Below, piece by piece: positions 1 through 13,869 of a stretch of DNA of 64,000 nt. The stretch covers positions 27,735,129-27,799,128 of the forward strand of contig NC_052016.1 in NCBI RefSeq assembly GCF_015832195.1. Direction: 5' to 3'. The translations under genes and the position numbers were made by a program. How positions within the stretch are numbered: position 1 is the first letter of the stretch; every line of letters starts with the position of its first letter. Below the pieces are notes generated by a model, which saw nothing but the letters and a program-made list of their open reading frames with translations, made no database searches and was not told where the DNA came from. This DNA is from Motacilla alba alba. Taxonomy: Eukaryota > Chordata > Aves > Passeriformes > Motacillidae.

Positions 1-3000
1 ATTATGAGAGACAGGGAATAAAAGTTGTTTCTTCTTAACCTCCTCCTCCTCATGATGGGGAGGGTTACTCTGCAGTGTCTCATTTCTTTTACAGTCTGTT
101 TATATCAATACCCTTTAACTTGCTGTTCCGTCTCTTGCACAAATACATCCCATGAATATGTAAAAATAAATACATCTGAATATGCATTCATATTAGCTCA
201 GCTGTTAATTCTAGTTATTTGTTAATCATATACTAATAACTGTTCCAAGTATCTCTTCCAGTGCTTGCATATCTGTCAAAACCATTGGCATTTCAACACT
301 CAAAAAATAATCGTAATTTGCTGTCTCTCTGAAAATATGACACAACTGAGGTTGGCTCAAAAAAGCCACTGGGACACAATTCCATCAAAAATGCAACTTC
401 TAATGAAAATGAATAAATTTGTTGAGTTGGGTACACATCATTGTAATGCAGTGTTGTCATAATAGAATCTCTACTTAGATTTTCCCCAGAAATTAATTTG
501 TATTTTATTTCTGGATCATACTAAAGTATAATAATATAGAAATCAATTGACTCCAAATATTTTAGTTATTGAACATTTTCCTTTGAGAGTTTTGAAACAC
601 TTGATCTTCATTCCGGTCCTAGAAGCAGTGAGGTAACAAAATATCAAATCCTTCATGAAAAGAATCCCCTCACAACCTCTTCTCGTTAATAAATCCTGAT
701 CCTGTGGGTTTAGTTAAAGATATACTCTCTTAATTTCAGTGAGCTTACGTGAATCCAAGAAGTCATGTTCTCATTAAGTACAAACCGATGGGTAAAATGC
801 CACTGATTCATAATATGAAACTTTACCCACCAGCCACATAGGAAAAATTAATTTTCATGTGTGTGCAACTGTTACATACCCTTTCTCTGCAAGGTAGTTG
901 AAAGCTGCCAAGTCCATTTGCTAGTATTAGAGCAGTCTTGTTTTCCAGTACTGATTTTATGTCAAGATACAACCCTTCTGATTTTGTTTCTCATGATCAC
1001 CATTTTAACTGTAATAGATTTTGGATAATTGAAGGATGGAATTCTATGCATGAAGCTGTCCAAAATGGCTAAGTAACTGTCTAGCAGAGAAACTTACCTT
1101 GATTGACCCTCTCAGAGTCTGGTCTCATCTTAACACTGTCTGACCAAATTTACACAACCCATTTTAAAAAATGGCAGCCCTGCTTTCGCCATCAGACCAA
1201 AATCAATTAGAGACTATTTTAAGCTAATAGCTTCAACACATAAGAAATTAATCTGATACTTTTTTTTTCAACTCATTCTAATATTCTGTCAGCTGGGCAT
1301 TGTAATTAATCTCAATTCATGTGAGAAGTAAAAAGGCATTTTTCAGTAGTGGAGTCTTTTTATAAGCTCTCTGCTTAAATAATTGAGTCTTAACTTCTCC
1401 AGCATGACTGTGTAGTGTTCAGTGTCATTTTACCCTCATGCCAGAGTGTAATCGGTGATTTATTTTCTGTTTCTATCCTTTTTCCCAAATAAGAGTCTAA
1501 CATTAAAGTGCATCAAACACATTGAGAATACAGTGGGGGAAAAAAGGTAAGAAAAACAGATGCAGACTAATTTTTAATCTCTCATGCTCCTTCTACAGAA
1601 TCTGACACAGATCTGCTTGATCTGTTTTTCCATCACCACTGATTATAGTAAAAATATTGGCAGTTTTAGATGGAGCAATTTCTTAATGGTAATTTCTCCT
1701 CTTAAAGGTTGCAGCTTGTACACGGGCGTCTTCTATGCCAGAACATGATAAATTTGACTGTATATCTCTGGGGTTATAAATGGTTTGAAAGATTGATGAA
1801 TATAGTCTTACTGAAACATCAGAAAAATCTAATGAATCAGCTTCTGTCTATAGAACATCAATTTAACAGCACTGAATTTTCCACATGGAAAAGATTATTG
1901 GACTGTAACTTCAGTGCCCTACTTCTCACTCAGACACCTGACCCGGCCTCCTTCTCCTCCAACCCAAGGCATCAACTATCCCTTGCATCTAGGCATGGGG
2001 AGAGCTTCTTTTCTCAAATTGTGAGTTTTTTCTTTCAGCTTTCTATCTTTTTGCTCCATGTCACTGGGCATATTTCACTGACTACAATAATAGCAGTTAA
2101 AATAATGGAAATATAAGGGTTTGTTTTGAGATTTCACACTATATCTCTCTGTATTAGGGATGGTGCATGTGCCAAGGCTGCAGAAAAGCCTAATAGATAC
2201 CAGAAAATGTTCACCTGCTTACTGTATAAATTCGTAAGTTTGTAAATGCGACAGAATAGTCAGATCTCATGGGATTCCTCAGTGCATACTTCCAGGCAAA
2301 TTCAGGCTTAAATCTTATTCAGAAAAAAGACAGACTCATTGCCATAGGAAATGGGAGCAAGGACCACAGGTTGGATCCTAGGAAGTGTTTTGCCTGTTCT
2401 GGATTTCTAGTGTGGCTGAACCTGAAGCTGGAGTCCTATGATCATCACTAGTGACAGCACCCCATGTAGGGAGAAGCCCAATACTTAGCTGCTCTTAGCT
2501 TGCTTCATGAAAGTCAAGGCAAAAAAATTGTGTTGAGATTTTGGGGTGCTCAGAACAATGATATCCACATTTTTTGTTTTTCCAAGACCTGAGAAAACAT
2601 AGAGACTACACCTAAATTCTATCCATCCTACAGAAGATGAAGCAGTTTTGGAAAAGTATGGATGTTCTAATTATTTCCTCTTGGAACTTATAAGTAAATA
2701 GATACATTATTTATGTAATGGTTACTTTATAGATTTTTGCCTTTTTTATGCCATCTCCAGAAGAGGCTGGACTAACTCTGGAGATACTTTCAAGTTTATT
2801 CTCTCTGGTTATATCTAAACTGGATATACAGGAATCCTTTCTGACTCCGAGTAAATATCATTGCTCTAGCTCCATCTAAAATTTATGTCAAGATTTAAGA
2901 GGCAGAGATTAATCCCTTTATTTTCCTCAACTGTGCATCAAACTCTGCTACAGAAGTCAGATAGACAATACAGACTTAAACATGTACAGTGAGTCCATTC

Positions 3001-5739
3001 TTCCTTCTTTTAAAACTTGTTTGGTTCTCATTGGCAGTATGTTTGACTTTCTACATAGGAACAGGTAAAGATCAAGAGAAACATTATAGTTTATTCATCC
3101 TGGATGGCACATTTCTTAAGAAGTGATATTCAGAAAGACTGCTGGAGACATGTAGGCCTGATAAATACACGGCATCCAGTATTCCTGTTTCTATCAGAAA
3201 TAGATATAAAATATCGTTCTTTAGTACTCAGAGCCTGGTAAACTGAGGAGAAGATCCTGGAATACGTTTGGCATTTTAGGGCAGTTCATAAAAAGGAAAT
3301 AGACTTACATTTCACTGCAAGCTATTTGGCTGTCTGACACTTGAAGAACACTAGTTAAGCAAACAAAAAAGGTGATGAAAAACTGAGTTCAGAGATGGTT
3401 ATGTTCAAAGTGAAAGGAGGGAAAGGGTAGCTTTCCTCCATTAGCTACTAAGGCAACTGTTTGTTTAATGCAAAATCATTCCCTGATTGAAGAGAGCAGC
3501 TTCTGTTTCAAATTAATCCCCTAAGCTGTTGTTGCACCACTCACTCTTACCATGTTTCATGATAAGCACAATCTCTTGCCAACACCTATTTTCCAGCTTC
3601 CATCTAACCGTTGAATAACATTGCTCAGTGAGAAGTCAAGGTGCAGGTCTGAGGCAGAGATTATGTGATTTGTAGCTTCGGTTCCAATCCATCTGTAACT
3701 GCACACCACAAGCCTCTGCCTCACACAGGAACGACTGCCACTGACTTACTGGAAAGCAACCTGAAGCTACAGTTGCCATGTAGAGGAAAAAAAGAATAAG
3801 GTTGGTCATGGCTCATTCCCCTGCCTATTTTTGAAGCATAGATGGTGACAATGGGAAAAAGTAGGTCTTCATAGACGAGACACTGTACCACTTTCTGAAG
3901 AAAAGATAATAGAAAATGGCCATATTAATTCTTTGCCTGATCTACTCAGCATGCTCACTAATATATTTTTAAAATTTTATTTATGCTCTTTCCTCATCCA
4001 TTTTATCTTTTAAGGGTTTAATTCAACTATCTATTTTGTAAGTAGTTCAGATACGCTCCATTTCTTGTCTTCAAATTTGGAAGCTTTGATTTTTAAAACT
4101 GACTGTGCAATGCATGATTGAAAATCTTTATTAGATGCAGCTGTGTGTTGGAGGTTTGTTTTGTTGGTTTTTTTTGGTTTTTTTTTTACTTTAAGGTATT
4201 GTAACCATACTTTGGAAAATGAGAGTTTTAATTTTCCGGGAAGAAAAAGGTTTATATAATTTCTCATTCAAAATATTTGTATTTCTTGATCTTTTAAGAA
4301 AGACTGCCATTCTTATTTATTGATCAGCATATGTTTCTCACTATCAAATACCACCATTTCATAAATAGTAATGATCTGAATGTGGTAGGTTTATTTATGA
4401 AAATATTCATGACTTCTCTGCAGTTTTAGAATTCAATCAGTTTTAGTGTTTATTAAGTAAGGAACTTAGATGAAGAGAGAAATCACCCATATGTAGGATC
4501 ACAGTGAGAACATATGTCAGAACTGGTGCTAAAGCTGCATTTGAGAGGTCAGAAAGAGCAGGGGTAAAATGATAACTGCCAAAAGTCAAGCTGAGACAAG
4601 GAAATTTAAGCAAATTGTGAAAGGTTTTTCAGCCATGAAAATAAAAAGAACAAGAAAAAAAAAATGGAAACACTGTGAAATGAGGATGAAGATAGAATTA
4701 AAGGGGATATAACTTCCCATGTTAAATATTTTTCTTCATTTTCTTTGAAGTTGAATTTGGGGGGAAGAGAATGAATGATAGAGAAGATGGCTAAGGGAAA
4801 GAAGGAAATGGAAATGTCCACAACTAAGACATGAAAACCTAATTTTGTGGTCTTAGTTCACTACAGATCACAGGGACTTTTCACCTTAGAAGGCACTGGC
4901 ATATGAAAAATGGATATCCAGCAAAAGGATCTTCTACTGCAGAATGAAATCATAGTGGACTTCTATAAACAGAGAAGTGCAAAAGTATTGCCAATATTTA
5001 GGCATTGATATAAAAGGAAAAAGTAATCTAAAAAGTTGCAGGCCTGTCTAACTAAGTGCATTTGTATATATTCGCTTTGTACTCATTTTGAAGGAATATA
5101 AAGGAAAACAGTATCAAATGTAACCTTAATACATTAAAGGACAAATACAGACTAATAACATATGTTCTTTTTTTTTTTTCCAGTAATGTGCCTGTATTTT
5201 AGGCAAAGGAAATTCAGCAAGTATTGCTTAACCCATAGGAAAGAATTTGACAGATTACAGAACATGAAATTAAGTATTCTGGTGAGGAAGACATGGATTT
5301 TTGTAAGAACTGTACACTGCTAAAATATCTGTTCTAACAGGGAGATTACACAGTTTATTAAGGGAATCTTTTAAGCTGGAAGGATGCTATTAGTAGTGTT
5401 TTTTAAAGATAGGTCTCTAAACCAATACCTACTTAGTCTTTTCACCAATAAACCTGTCACAAAATGAGGAAGGAGCAAATAGACTGCAGTGATGACACAG
5501 CCCAAGGAGGGGCCATCAATGAAATGTAGGGCTGGAGTGTTATACTCTGAGAATTGGATGACCTTGAGGACAAGAAAAGAAATAGGATGAAGATGAATAC
5601 TAAGACCAGGATAGTGTGTAAGTTTAGACACATTTAGATTCAGAGCACAACCCTCAGCTGTCAACAGGGTTGCCATCAGCTGAATTCAAACCAGCATGAT
5701 GAGGGAGAAACAAACCTGCCCGATCACAGGATGACTATG
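1..5739. other. Gene-free AT-rich stretch, no exon recognised
   Basis: I see only short, compositionally ordinary open frames here (the longest is 135 codons, at 1709-2116) with no recognisable domain, signal peptide or splice-flanked coding block. A T-rich tract lies at about 4155-4190. A good minus-strand donor consensus (AAG|GTAAGT read on the minus strand) sits at about 1093-1101, but no convincing acceptor partners it. The part from about 4,840 to 5,680 has the texture of an old decayed interspersed repeat and may be the upstream part of the CR1 copy that becomes recognisable at 5.74 kb. I could not align it to a family from memory. Confidence 0.6.
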
Positions 5740-6115
5740 TACCACAAACATGAGGGAGCAGAAAAAAGGTTGAAAGCAGAGGCAATTTCAAGATACTGTC
5801 AACAGAGGGGAAAATGTATTGAATTGTATGAGACTCAGCTGAGGCCTCATCTAGAATATTGTGTACAGTGCTTTGCATGGCCAGGTAAGATTAAATAAAC
5901 CTAGACCAAGTGGAAGCTACCTGAATAATATGGGGAATGGAAATTTATAAGTATTGACTTGGCTAATCTAATGAAGGATGAGAGGAGATTGATTACCCTC
6001 AGAAAATACAGCACTACATGAGAGGGGGAGAAGAAGGATGTATAAATCACGTGTAATTGCATTAAGGTTAAAAGTGAAGAGGAGTTATCTAACCCTCAGA
6101 GTAGCAAGTCCTTAA
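5740..6115 (+). mobile_element. Old CR1/L3-type LINE fragment, sense orientation
   Basis: This is a degraded piece of a CR1-clade non-LTR retrotransposon, from the region just after the reverse-transcriptase catalytic core. Translation of about 5776-5880 gives a readable tail block containing LRPHLEYCVQ. It corresponds to the conserved (V)RPHLEYC(I/V)Q motif near the C terminus of CR1 ORF2, preceded by a decayed AQKA-type helix. Downstream, the frame is interrupted by stops and similarity fades by about 6.1 kb. There is no intact 3' end with ATTCTATG repeats, so the copy is truncated at both ends. Boundaries are approximate. The divergence suggests an old insertion, older than the copy at 42.75 kb. 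It is non-functional. Confidence 0.6.
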
Positions 6116-9100
6116 ACAGTCTTTCAATAGGAATGGCAGATGCAAAGTACCCACCTGATCTCTAGATAGGTCTCAGGTGGCTTGTGGAAAGATTTTGTGT
6201 TGTGATGCTGGTACAGAGAGGGATTGGAGTCTGAAACCCAGGACAGTGTGCCTCCATGGCTGTCCACCTCCACATCAGTCCACAACCCTGATGCAACCTA
6301 CTAGTTGAACCCTCTGTAAGATGGATGATTCTAATTATGCAAGGAGGATCTGGTGGGCTCTACCTTTATCCTGCAGCACCTACACTTCCTGTAGGGAATT
6401 ATGTTTGTTGGCAGAGACGGCACTCTGCAGTATGAGTATTTATGCATAAGCATTTGGTTTTCTGAAAATAATTTTTGACTGCATCATTGTGCACAATTGT
6501 TCTCCATTTGCCTTCTTCCTCCATTTTACTTGTTCTGCCATCTACATTAATTCATTTTCCTCCCAGCCCCCACAAATGATTTCTTTTCTCTAGGGCTTCC
6601 AACTACCTTTACAATATTGCAAGTGAATAATAGTAAATATGGCCCATTGGCTCTAGGCAGGATAGTCATCTGTAACGGCATCCTCTCTTTTAAAAGAAGA
6701 GTCTATGTTATATATTTTAGACCTAGGTTATATCAGCAGCTTAAAAGAGATGATCCCAGCATACTGTATTATTTTCCCCAAGGAAGAAGCATCCATGCTT
6801 TACAAGGCCTTGAGGAGAAGCAGTCCAGAGGCACATCACAGCCTTGGTTTTCTGAGTCCTTGTCAAGACACCTTTGTCCAACTCTTTTTTCTGCCAGCAT
6901 CTCTCCAATGCACAAACGGCTTTGAAGTAAGAATCATGAAATAGGAAGGTTGTGGCTTTACTGCAGGGCTACCAGCTGGAGGCTTGTGCAGATGAAAGCA
7001 AATGAGTCCCTCAAAGACTAGCATTTAAGAGATGCCCTGCAGGTGAAAAAAAACATTCACAATAAAACAGTATGTTACCTACTGTGCTGAATTTTATGAC
7101 CTGTGTGTTGAGTACCACCCAAAAGCAGATCCAAACGAGGGAACTCAGTGAGGAAATGTTCTCTTGAATCACAATCCTGGCTTGACTGAAAAATCTGGTT
7201 TTGTTATGAGATTTCAGTTTGTGAAGCTTTCAGCTACACACTTGCATTTTCACTTCATTCAAAGAAAGTGGATTGGGTTTGGATCAATAGATGAAAATTT
7301 ATTAAAAATCTCATTTGTGTGAACAGTAGGTGCATTTGTGGCAACTCACATGAAAATTTACAGTGTGCCCCACAGGACTCTAAGTTTCCTTTTGTGGTAA
7401 TATTGTGCTGTACTTCATATATCAGCAAACCTTCTCAGTGGCATTCAGCACTAAGAGCTTGAATAGTCCTAGGTATTCCTGTCTTCTTGTTGTTGTTAAG
7501 TGTTTGTGAATTTATTATTAAAATACCTAGTAGGAAACTCCAGTTAACTGATGTCAACTTAAATGTAGTTACACACTAATAATTTGCTACCCTAAGTAGA
7601 AGCTTTGGAGGTTGATTTTCATCTGTCTCTCATTGACTTCATCTGAAAATATGTATTGTGGCTTCTGCTGAAATAGATCCAGAATTGTATGGAACAGCAG
7701 TACATCTCTGAATGCTGGAGAAATATAGGTTGTAAAATGCATTGATTTTGTTCTTTCTGAGAGTTCCTCCTTAGGGCTGATAGATGCAATGAGAGTCCTT
7801 GTTGTCACTGAATATTGTCCACTGAATATTGTCTTCTATTTCCAGTAGAAAAAATAACAATGACACTGCCTAACCCAGCCAGCACCTGCCTGATTCTGAG
7901 CTCCTCCTGCAGGCAGGTTAACTCTGCGTCACACCATTCAATGTCACCAGAGTAGGCCACTTGTGAGCTAAGAAAAGTAGCATTTTATTGTGTGCATAAA
8001 CTTCCATCAAGAGTCTGCTGCAAAACAGCTTGTGTTTGGGGTTGGAATATTTATGGAGCATCTTGCAAAGCATCTTCAAATTCTGCCATTTAAAACCTTC
8101 TTCATGCCATATGTTCTGCTGTATCTTTCTCATTTTTCTAACTGAGATGTTAAAATCTTGGTGTACTAAATCTCACAGTTCTGGGGAAAGTGCATGAGGG
8201 GCAACTGATGGTTTTTTTCTTTTGTTTTAATTTACAGTTGACAAGCTAACATATTTGATGCTTCTCTTACCCCCACCCCCAAAATAAAATGTAGTTTACA
8301 CTTCAAAGCTGTGCACACATTTGGATAAAGCATATCTATTTATAGATAGCCTATTGCATCTTTATGAGGAAGAAGGGAAGGTGTGGGTAGTGCATCTTAT
8401 TGTATACTCCCAAGTAAGCCTCATCCTTGGCTATCATGGAAACTGATGGAGTTGTGGGTCCCTGGCAGGAAGCTGACTTAAAAGCTTTCTAAGCCCAGGT
8501 TTTTCCTCTCCTGAAAGCTGTCTTGAAGTGGAACAGCTTTAGAGGAATGAGAGCTTGTAGGATTGTTGTTAAGAAAGTCATTATTTATGTCTCCTTCAGT
8601 GAGGGGTAAGCTGCCTTGGAATACCTTGAATTTTTCATTAAGTGTGTCCCTCAGTGCAACTTCCTTTCCAAGTTCAGCTCAGCATCTCATCAGACTAGTT
8701 TTTCTTGCTGTAATTCTTCTATGCACTTCAAGTATATAATATTTGCCTTGTATTTGGTTAAAAAAAAGCTCAGCTTTTCACATCTCTACACCTCTGTTTG
8801 CATCACATAGTGCTTATCAACAGCACCTAGTTAAGGGACTGAAAGTAGGAAGTAAAGCAGTCAGCAAATTTTTCAAACTACGTTAAAATTCAAGTATTAA
8901 AATATTGTGATTTAGGTTCATTTGATGTAGTTTTAAAAACATATTTAGGAGCTTATAAACTTGAAGCTAGCCTAATAAGTAATTTTGGCCCATGTTGTTT
9001 CTAGACTGTTTAAAATTTTGTACCATCAAGTTGGAAAGTAAATGAACATAAAAAGGCACCACACAGTTTTCATATTTTTAAAAAATGGACTTTAGTGAGT

Positions 9101-11911
9101 AGCTGAGGACCTAATCAGTGTAGCTCCTCTACTACACTGGGCAAAAATTTTGATCTCTGGGCACCAAATGTTTGTCTGGTGGCTACATTACCAGTCATTC
9201 TGTTGTACAGGCTCAGGGCTTTTAGTGCTCCTGAATTTTTAACTTCTCATGTAGGAAAATTTGCCAATGTTTCTAGCAGGTCTGTCTGTCTCCAGCCACT
9301 CCAAAGTGATAGTTTTATTCTGAATGATTGATAGGAGATGTCTTAGCTCCATATTCAAAGCATAACACTGTAAATCACTGTTTTTCATTTGTAAGGAATA
9401 AAATATCCACCTTTTGCCACCATTTATCATTCTAAGGCTATGCTTGATCTGTGTTCTTGGCTAAGCTCTGAGAAACAGAGCATGTATCTTGTGAAGATTG
9501 TGCATGGCACCCTTTTACACTTGTATATATGTCAGCAGAGGAAACAGGCTTTTATTTTCTTCAATGCTTTCTGTATGTTAATGTGCTCCAGCATATGACT
9601 GCATAAGCCTGTTGCTCAGAATGTTACCAAGTTGAAATTTTTTGCTTTTACAAGTAAAGTACGAACCTCATCATGCCTGCATTTGTGACTTCTTCTTTCC
9701 TTGGGGATGTGAAAAAGTCTGTTTATCTGAAAATTTTTATTCTGCAAGCTAAAGAATGGAATAGCAACTGTATTTCTCTTCATTACTTTTTCCTGTGGGA
9801 AATAGTTTTCTTGTATTTCCAAGGACCTTGGTCTAAACCAACTCTCCAGAGATACCTTAGGAGCCAAAACAGGTTATTAGAGATGTTCCTCTGGTTATAG
9901 ATTTTCTCAAAACCTCTCATTTCATATGTTTTTATTCATTTGAAGTTTTCCCCATGCAATAGAGGCTGAGAGCACAATTTCTGTTTGGAGATTACTCTTT
10001 CAACTGAGTCAATGCTACGTTTGAAGGAAAGAGTATTAACCCTTTTTTTTTTTACTCAAGTGAAGGGGTATAAAATATCCCAGAGGAGCAGGTTTCATAA
10101 CTCTGGTAAAATAAAGGGGCTTACAGACTGCAGATTTGAAGTTGCCATAGACTGTTACACCACTTTTCTTAGAGGATACCATCCTGCCTCAAGAAAGCCC
10201 CAGCAGTTTAGTTTTGTGTGGATGCAATACAGAAGAGGTAGGAAAATTCCAGACTGGAAATGAAGAAATTATCTCAAGCCCCTGTATCAGAAAGGTGTTT
10301 TTTTTCCTATCAGGATACAGCAAAGTTGAATCTGCAGCTTCCCAGAAATCTATTCCCGGTACTTAAATATCTTTCCGCAACAGTCAGAAGCACCACACAG
10401 ATAATTACTGTTGTCCTAAAATAGGTTGAGTGTGAACAGTTAAACCTGTGTTTCCTGTACCTAGAAAGAAGTGGGTTTAAGAATGGCAAGGTGCTTTGTG
10501 TTTGGTTTTTGCTCCATTGCTACCTCTGGGGATTTGATGACCTTGAGCTTGCATCCAGAAATAGAAAATACTTCATACAGAAAAATACATAAAACATTAG
10601 AAAAAAAGAAAATTTGCCCTGTGGAATTAAAAGTGCAAAACTTGTAGTAAATCTATCATTAACTTCATTAAAACAGTGCAAATTCTTGCCACACTCCACA
10701 TGCACACATATATATCAGCTCATAGTCCAATATCTGCAAGGTGATTTCTCATGATGTAGATCAACAGATTACAGCAACAATTTAGATCTGCCCCCTATTA
10801 TCTATTTAATCTTCAGCATTAGACCAGAATATGCATGGTTTTAAAAATAGAAATCAGGCCATGAATTTTTCTTCATAGATTACTAGCATGAATAAATGGG
10901 AAAGAGACCTTCAAAACTAAAAGGCTGTATGGAAGCAAAGCCTTGAAGAAGTCTACCTTTTGCATAAGAGGGTTGTAGATACAATATTTTTCTTAGCTTC
11001 TTTTTTTCAGTGTAATTCTGAAAAAAATACCACAAATGGGTGAAAGCAAATAAATGAATGAACAAAAACTTTTCACAGTGATAGAAGAAGGAAAGTCAAG
11101 GGAGGATGGGAAAGTACAGACATGTCATAAACAGATCATGTATAAAGGTCAGCAAGCTACCTAGATGACACCACTGTTCTTTTTTTTTCAAGTATAAAGC
11201 TTATATATTCTTGTTCACAAAAAGCGAGTCAAAAGGATGTCTCATTTAATGGCATCCCATATAGCTGCATTTTGTTTTGCACAATGAGAGCACTAGGCAC
11301 AGGACTGGGCACCAGCTACTGCTCTGCATTCTGAGTTGGATCCTCTGTTTGTTTGGTTTCTCACCCCTCAAGTCACTTAACTGGGAGCAGTATCAAGCTT
11401 GGATTGCTTATGTTTACACAACTGAACCCTGTGTGTCCTTGTGTTTATAAGGCTGAACTTTGTTGGGACTGACTGTTTTTATTAAGTGAAATGTGTAGGA
11501 ACGATAAAGCATAATTTCACAGCCTTTGTAGCTGCTATAAGTGAATAGTTTGCTTTGTTTTTGAAGTTCTCCTGTTCTTCAGGGGCCCTCCCTGAGGCTA
11601 TTTTCCACAACTACCCTTGTGCTATGGCACTGGTGCATAAAATGCGCTCTGTTTGGTCAGGAACCAAGAAAGTGTCTGCTTCTTAGGGAGAAAAAGAATT
11701 TTCTTTAAATCTTCTTTATCTTTAGGTCCTTGTGATCCATGTCCTTGGTCTAACATCGGCAGTTGTACCATTGTTCATATCCCTGGGGGCAGGAGATACC
11801 CTAAGCAAGGCTGCCTGTGGATATGGTCCCAATTACTCTGAATTATGGAAGCACACAGACCCTGCTGCGTGTTGCTCTTGCAAGAAGAGGGGGTTAGGGT
11901 TTGAATTGAAA
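6116..11911. other. Gene-free AT-rich stretch
   Basis: This is unique-looking sequence with only short open frames (up to 102 codons). Short homopolymer runs occur, for example T-rich stretches near 10,040 and 11,180. No splice-flanked coding block, RNA gene or repeat family was recognised. Confidence 0.6.
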
Positions 11912-12150
11912 TGAACATTTAAGGACCTTCTAGTCCAACCACCCTGCAATGAGCAGGGGCATCTTCAACTAGACCAGGGTGCTCAGAGCCTCTTCCAGAA
12001 TTTCTCCAAGGATAAGGCATCTACCACCTCTCTGGGCAACCTGTTCCAATGTTTCACCACCTTCACCGTAGAAAAGCTTCTTGTATCTAATCTAAATTGA
12101 TCCCCCTTCAGTTTAAAACCATTACTCCTTGACCTGGTATACTGCCGAGT
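11912..12150 (-). mobile_element. CR1 LINE 3' end, 5'-truncated, antisense
   Basis: On the plus strand the sequence runs through the reverse complement of a CR1 3' end: a GGACCTTCTAGTCCAACC-type block, then blocks matching 'CTCTGGGCAACCTGTTCCA' and 'TTTAAAACCATTA'. The minus-strand translation contains HWNRLPREVVDALSLE, the hallmark of the C terminus of CR1 ORF2. It is preceded by a decayed NGFKLKGDQFRL segment. The frame is cut by a stop at about 11983 and the upstream part of the minus-strand frame (above about 12150) is not CR1. The copy is therefore 5'-truncated within the last tenth or so of the element, as is usual for CR1. The terminal ATTCTATG octamers are no longer recognisable. It is a dead copy of moderate age. 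Confidence 0.88.
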
Positions 12151-13841
12151 AAGCTGCAAGCTGGGTAGAGCAGGGCTTTGGCTTTGGCTGCCATGGAGTG
12201 CCATAACCCAGCGTGTCACAAGGCCAGCAGCAGATCCTGGTGCTGCTGTGGTTGTCCTCAGGGCCTGAAGTCCAGTGGCTCGGTCTCTCTGAGCTTCCTG
12301 TGCCAGCACGATAATATTTCTTTCTCTTAGTAGGTGCCAGAAGGAAAATATATTCATGCTTATGAGGGGTCACATGCTGCTGCTGCATGGGATGTGATTA
12401 CTTTACAGTTATTAGTTTGGACATTTTCCAGTGTGCTGAGGGAGATTGTCTTTCCACGGAACAAAAAATATTAGCAGCATACTTTTACATTCAGTCAGTG
12501 TACTTTCTTCCTTTGCTGAGCGTCATCTGGGTTTCATGAGAAATAAGAACAACAATGTGAAAGGGGCTGAATTTTTACAGAGCTTTGGAAAGGAACTTTT
12601 TTAACAGCCTCCAACAAACTGAGGAAGTAGATAACATTTGACCTTTCTAGTCATGCAGTTTCAGAGAACATGAGGAGAGGATGAAAGAAGACAGGAAGGA
12701 GGGGACCGGAGGGAAACCCAGAGCAAATGCAAGAGGAGCACACATGGTATGTGTCTTTCTTGCCCTTCATTACTTGCTACTTATTTTTGAGAGGCAGAAA
12801 GGGAAGCTAGGGCTAATGAGAAATTTTCAGGTTCACCTAAGGTCTATAAACTAGCTGCTAAGACAACAAGGTTTGCAGGTGTCTCTAAGGTCATTTCACA
12901 TGCAAAATCACATTGGCAGAGATGGTGGACAAGTGCTTTAAATGTGGTGCTTAAATCTAAGCGTAGATAAAGTTCCATAAACCTCAGGAATACATATCCT
13001 TTACTGCAGAGTGCTGCAATTCAACAAGTGGCTGTGAAGCACAGCAAGGGAATTTTGTCCTAGGTTAGTCTGTGAGTTGACACAGTTCTGCCTGATCTGA
13101 AGATTTGTCTCACTGAAAGCAAATATGTCCATAAAGCAAATATCAAACGTGTCACAAAAAAAAGGTCATCTCTAGCTGCTGGAGTTAACTCCTGTAGTCA
13201 TGCTGCAGTCATTAAACATCAGTCTTCAAAAAGGACGTGGGTCATCATATGAATAGGGTAAAAATTATCTCTGTGTATTCTTAGAGAATAGTTTTGCAAT
13301 TTTTCTTACACCCAATACAGTCAATTTTCCATGAAGTCAGGAGAAATATAACTGAAAAGTTGGAAATAGTGGCAGGGAAGGGTAAGAAAACTCTGTCAGA
13401 ACTCTGCTTTTAATGACAGCTGCCAGTGGAACTCATTCAGTGTTCATATATAAATTTACATACTTTAGAAAATTACTGTTAGCATATCTGCTAAGAGTCA
13501 CATGCTTGTTGCATTGTACCTGGTTGTAGCATGCAGCTGTTTGATGAACAACTTAGTGCGCAAGATCATTAACAAAAGAACTTCAAAGATTGTTCTTCCA
13601 CTGTGCTTCTTTTTAGGACTCACCTACATGGGTATGGATGGGTCTACTCCCCTCTGCTCCCATGTAACATTTTTTTTTACTTACACTTTTTGTGGAATAT
13701 TTGTGAAATACACCTGTTTGTAAGGGAAGAAGCATTAGCCTCACTTGAGAGGATGGTAGTTCAGTAATTTATTAAATAGAGAGAGATAAACCTGTTTTTA
13801 TGAAGAAGAAAGACTATACAATTCTGAAAGCAAACTATTTG

Positions 13842-13869
13842 AATTGAATATTCTTAAATTGAATATTCT
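13842..13869. repeat. 13-bp direct repeat
   Basis: The 13-mer AATTGAATATTCT occurs at 13842-13854 and again at 13857-13869, separated by two bases. This is a minor slippage-type duplication. Confidence 0.9.

Noticed and set aside
1060..1200. Minus-strand donor CAAG|GTAAGT with short open frame before it
   Set aside because: A stop lies just upstream in the best frame and no acceptor of reasonable strength is seen.
8608..8810. Many short (60-80 codon) frames across the window, such as this one, as small proteins
   Set aside because: Their density matches chance for AT-rich DNA. None has a recognisable domain, convincing start context or splice framing.
12122..12388. 88-codon minus-strand frame upstream of the CR1 tail
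   Set aside because: It overlaps the CR1 end and the adjoining unique sequence in a different frame. No independent coding evidence.
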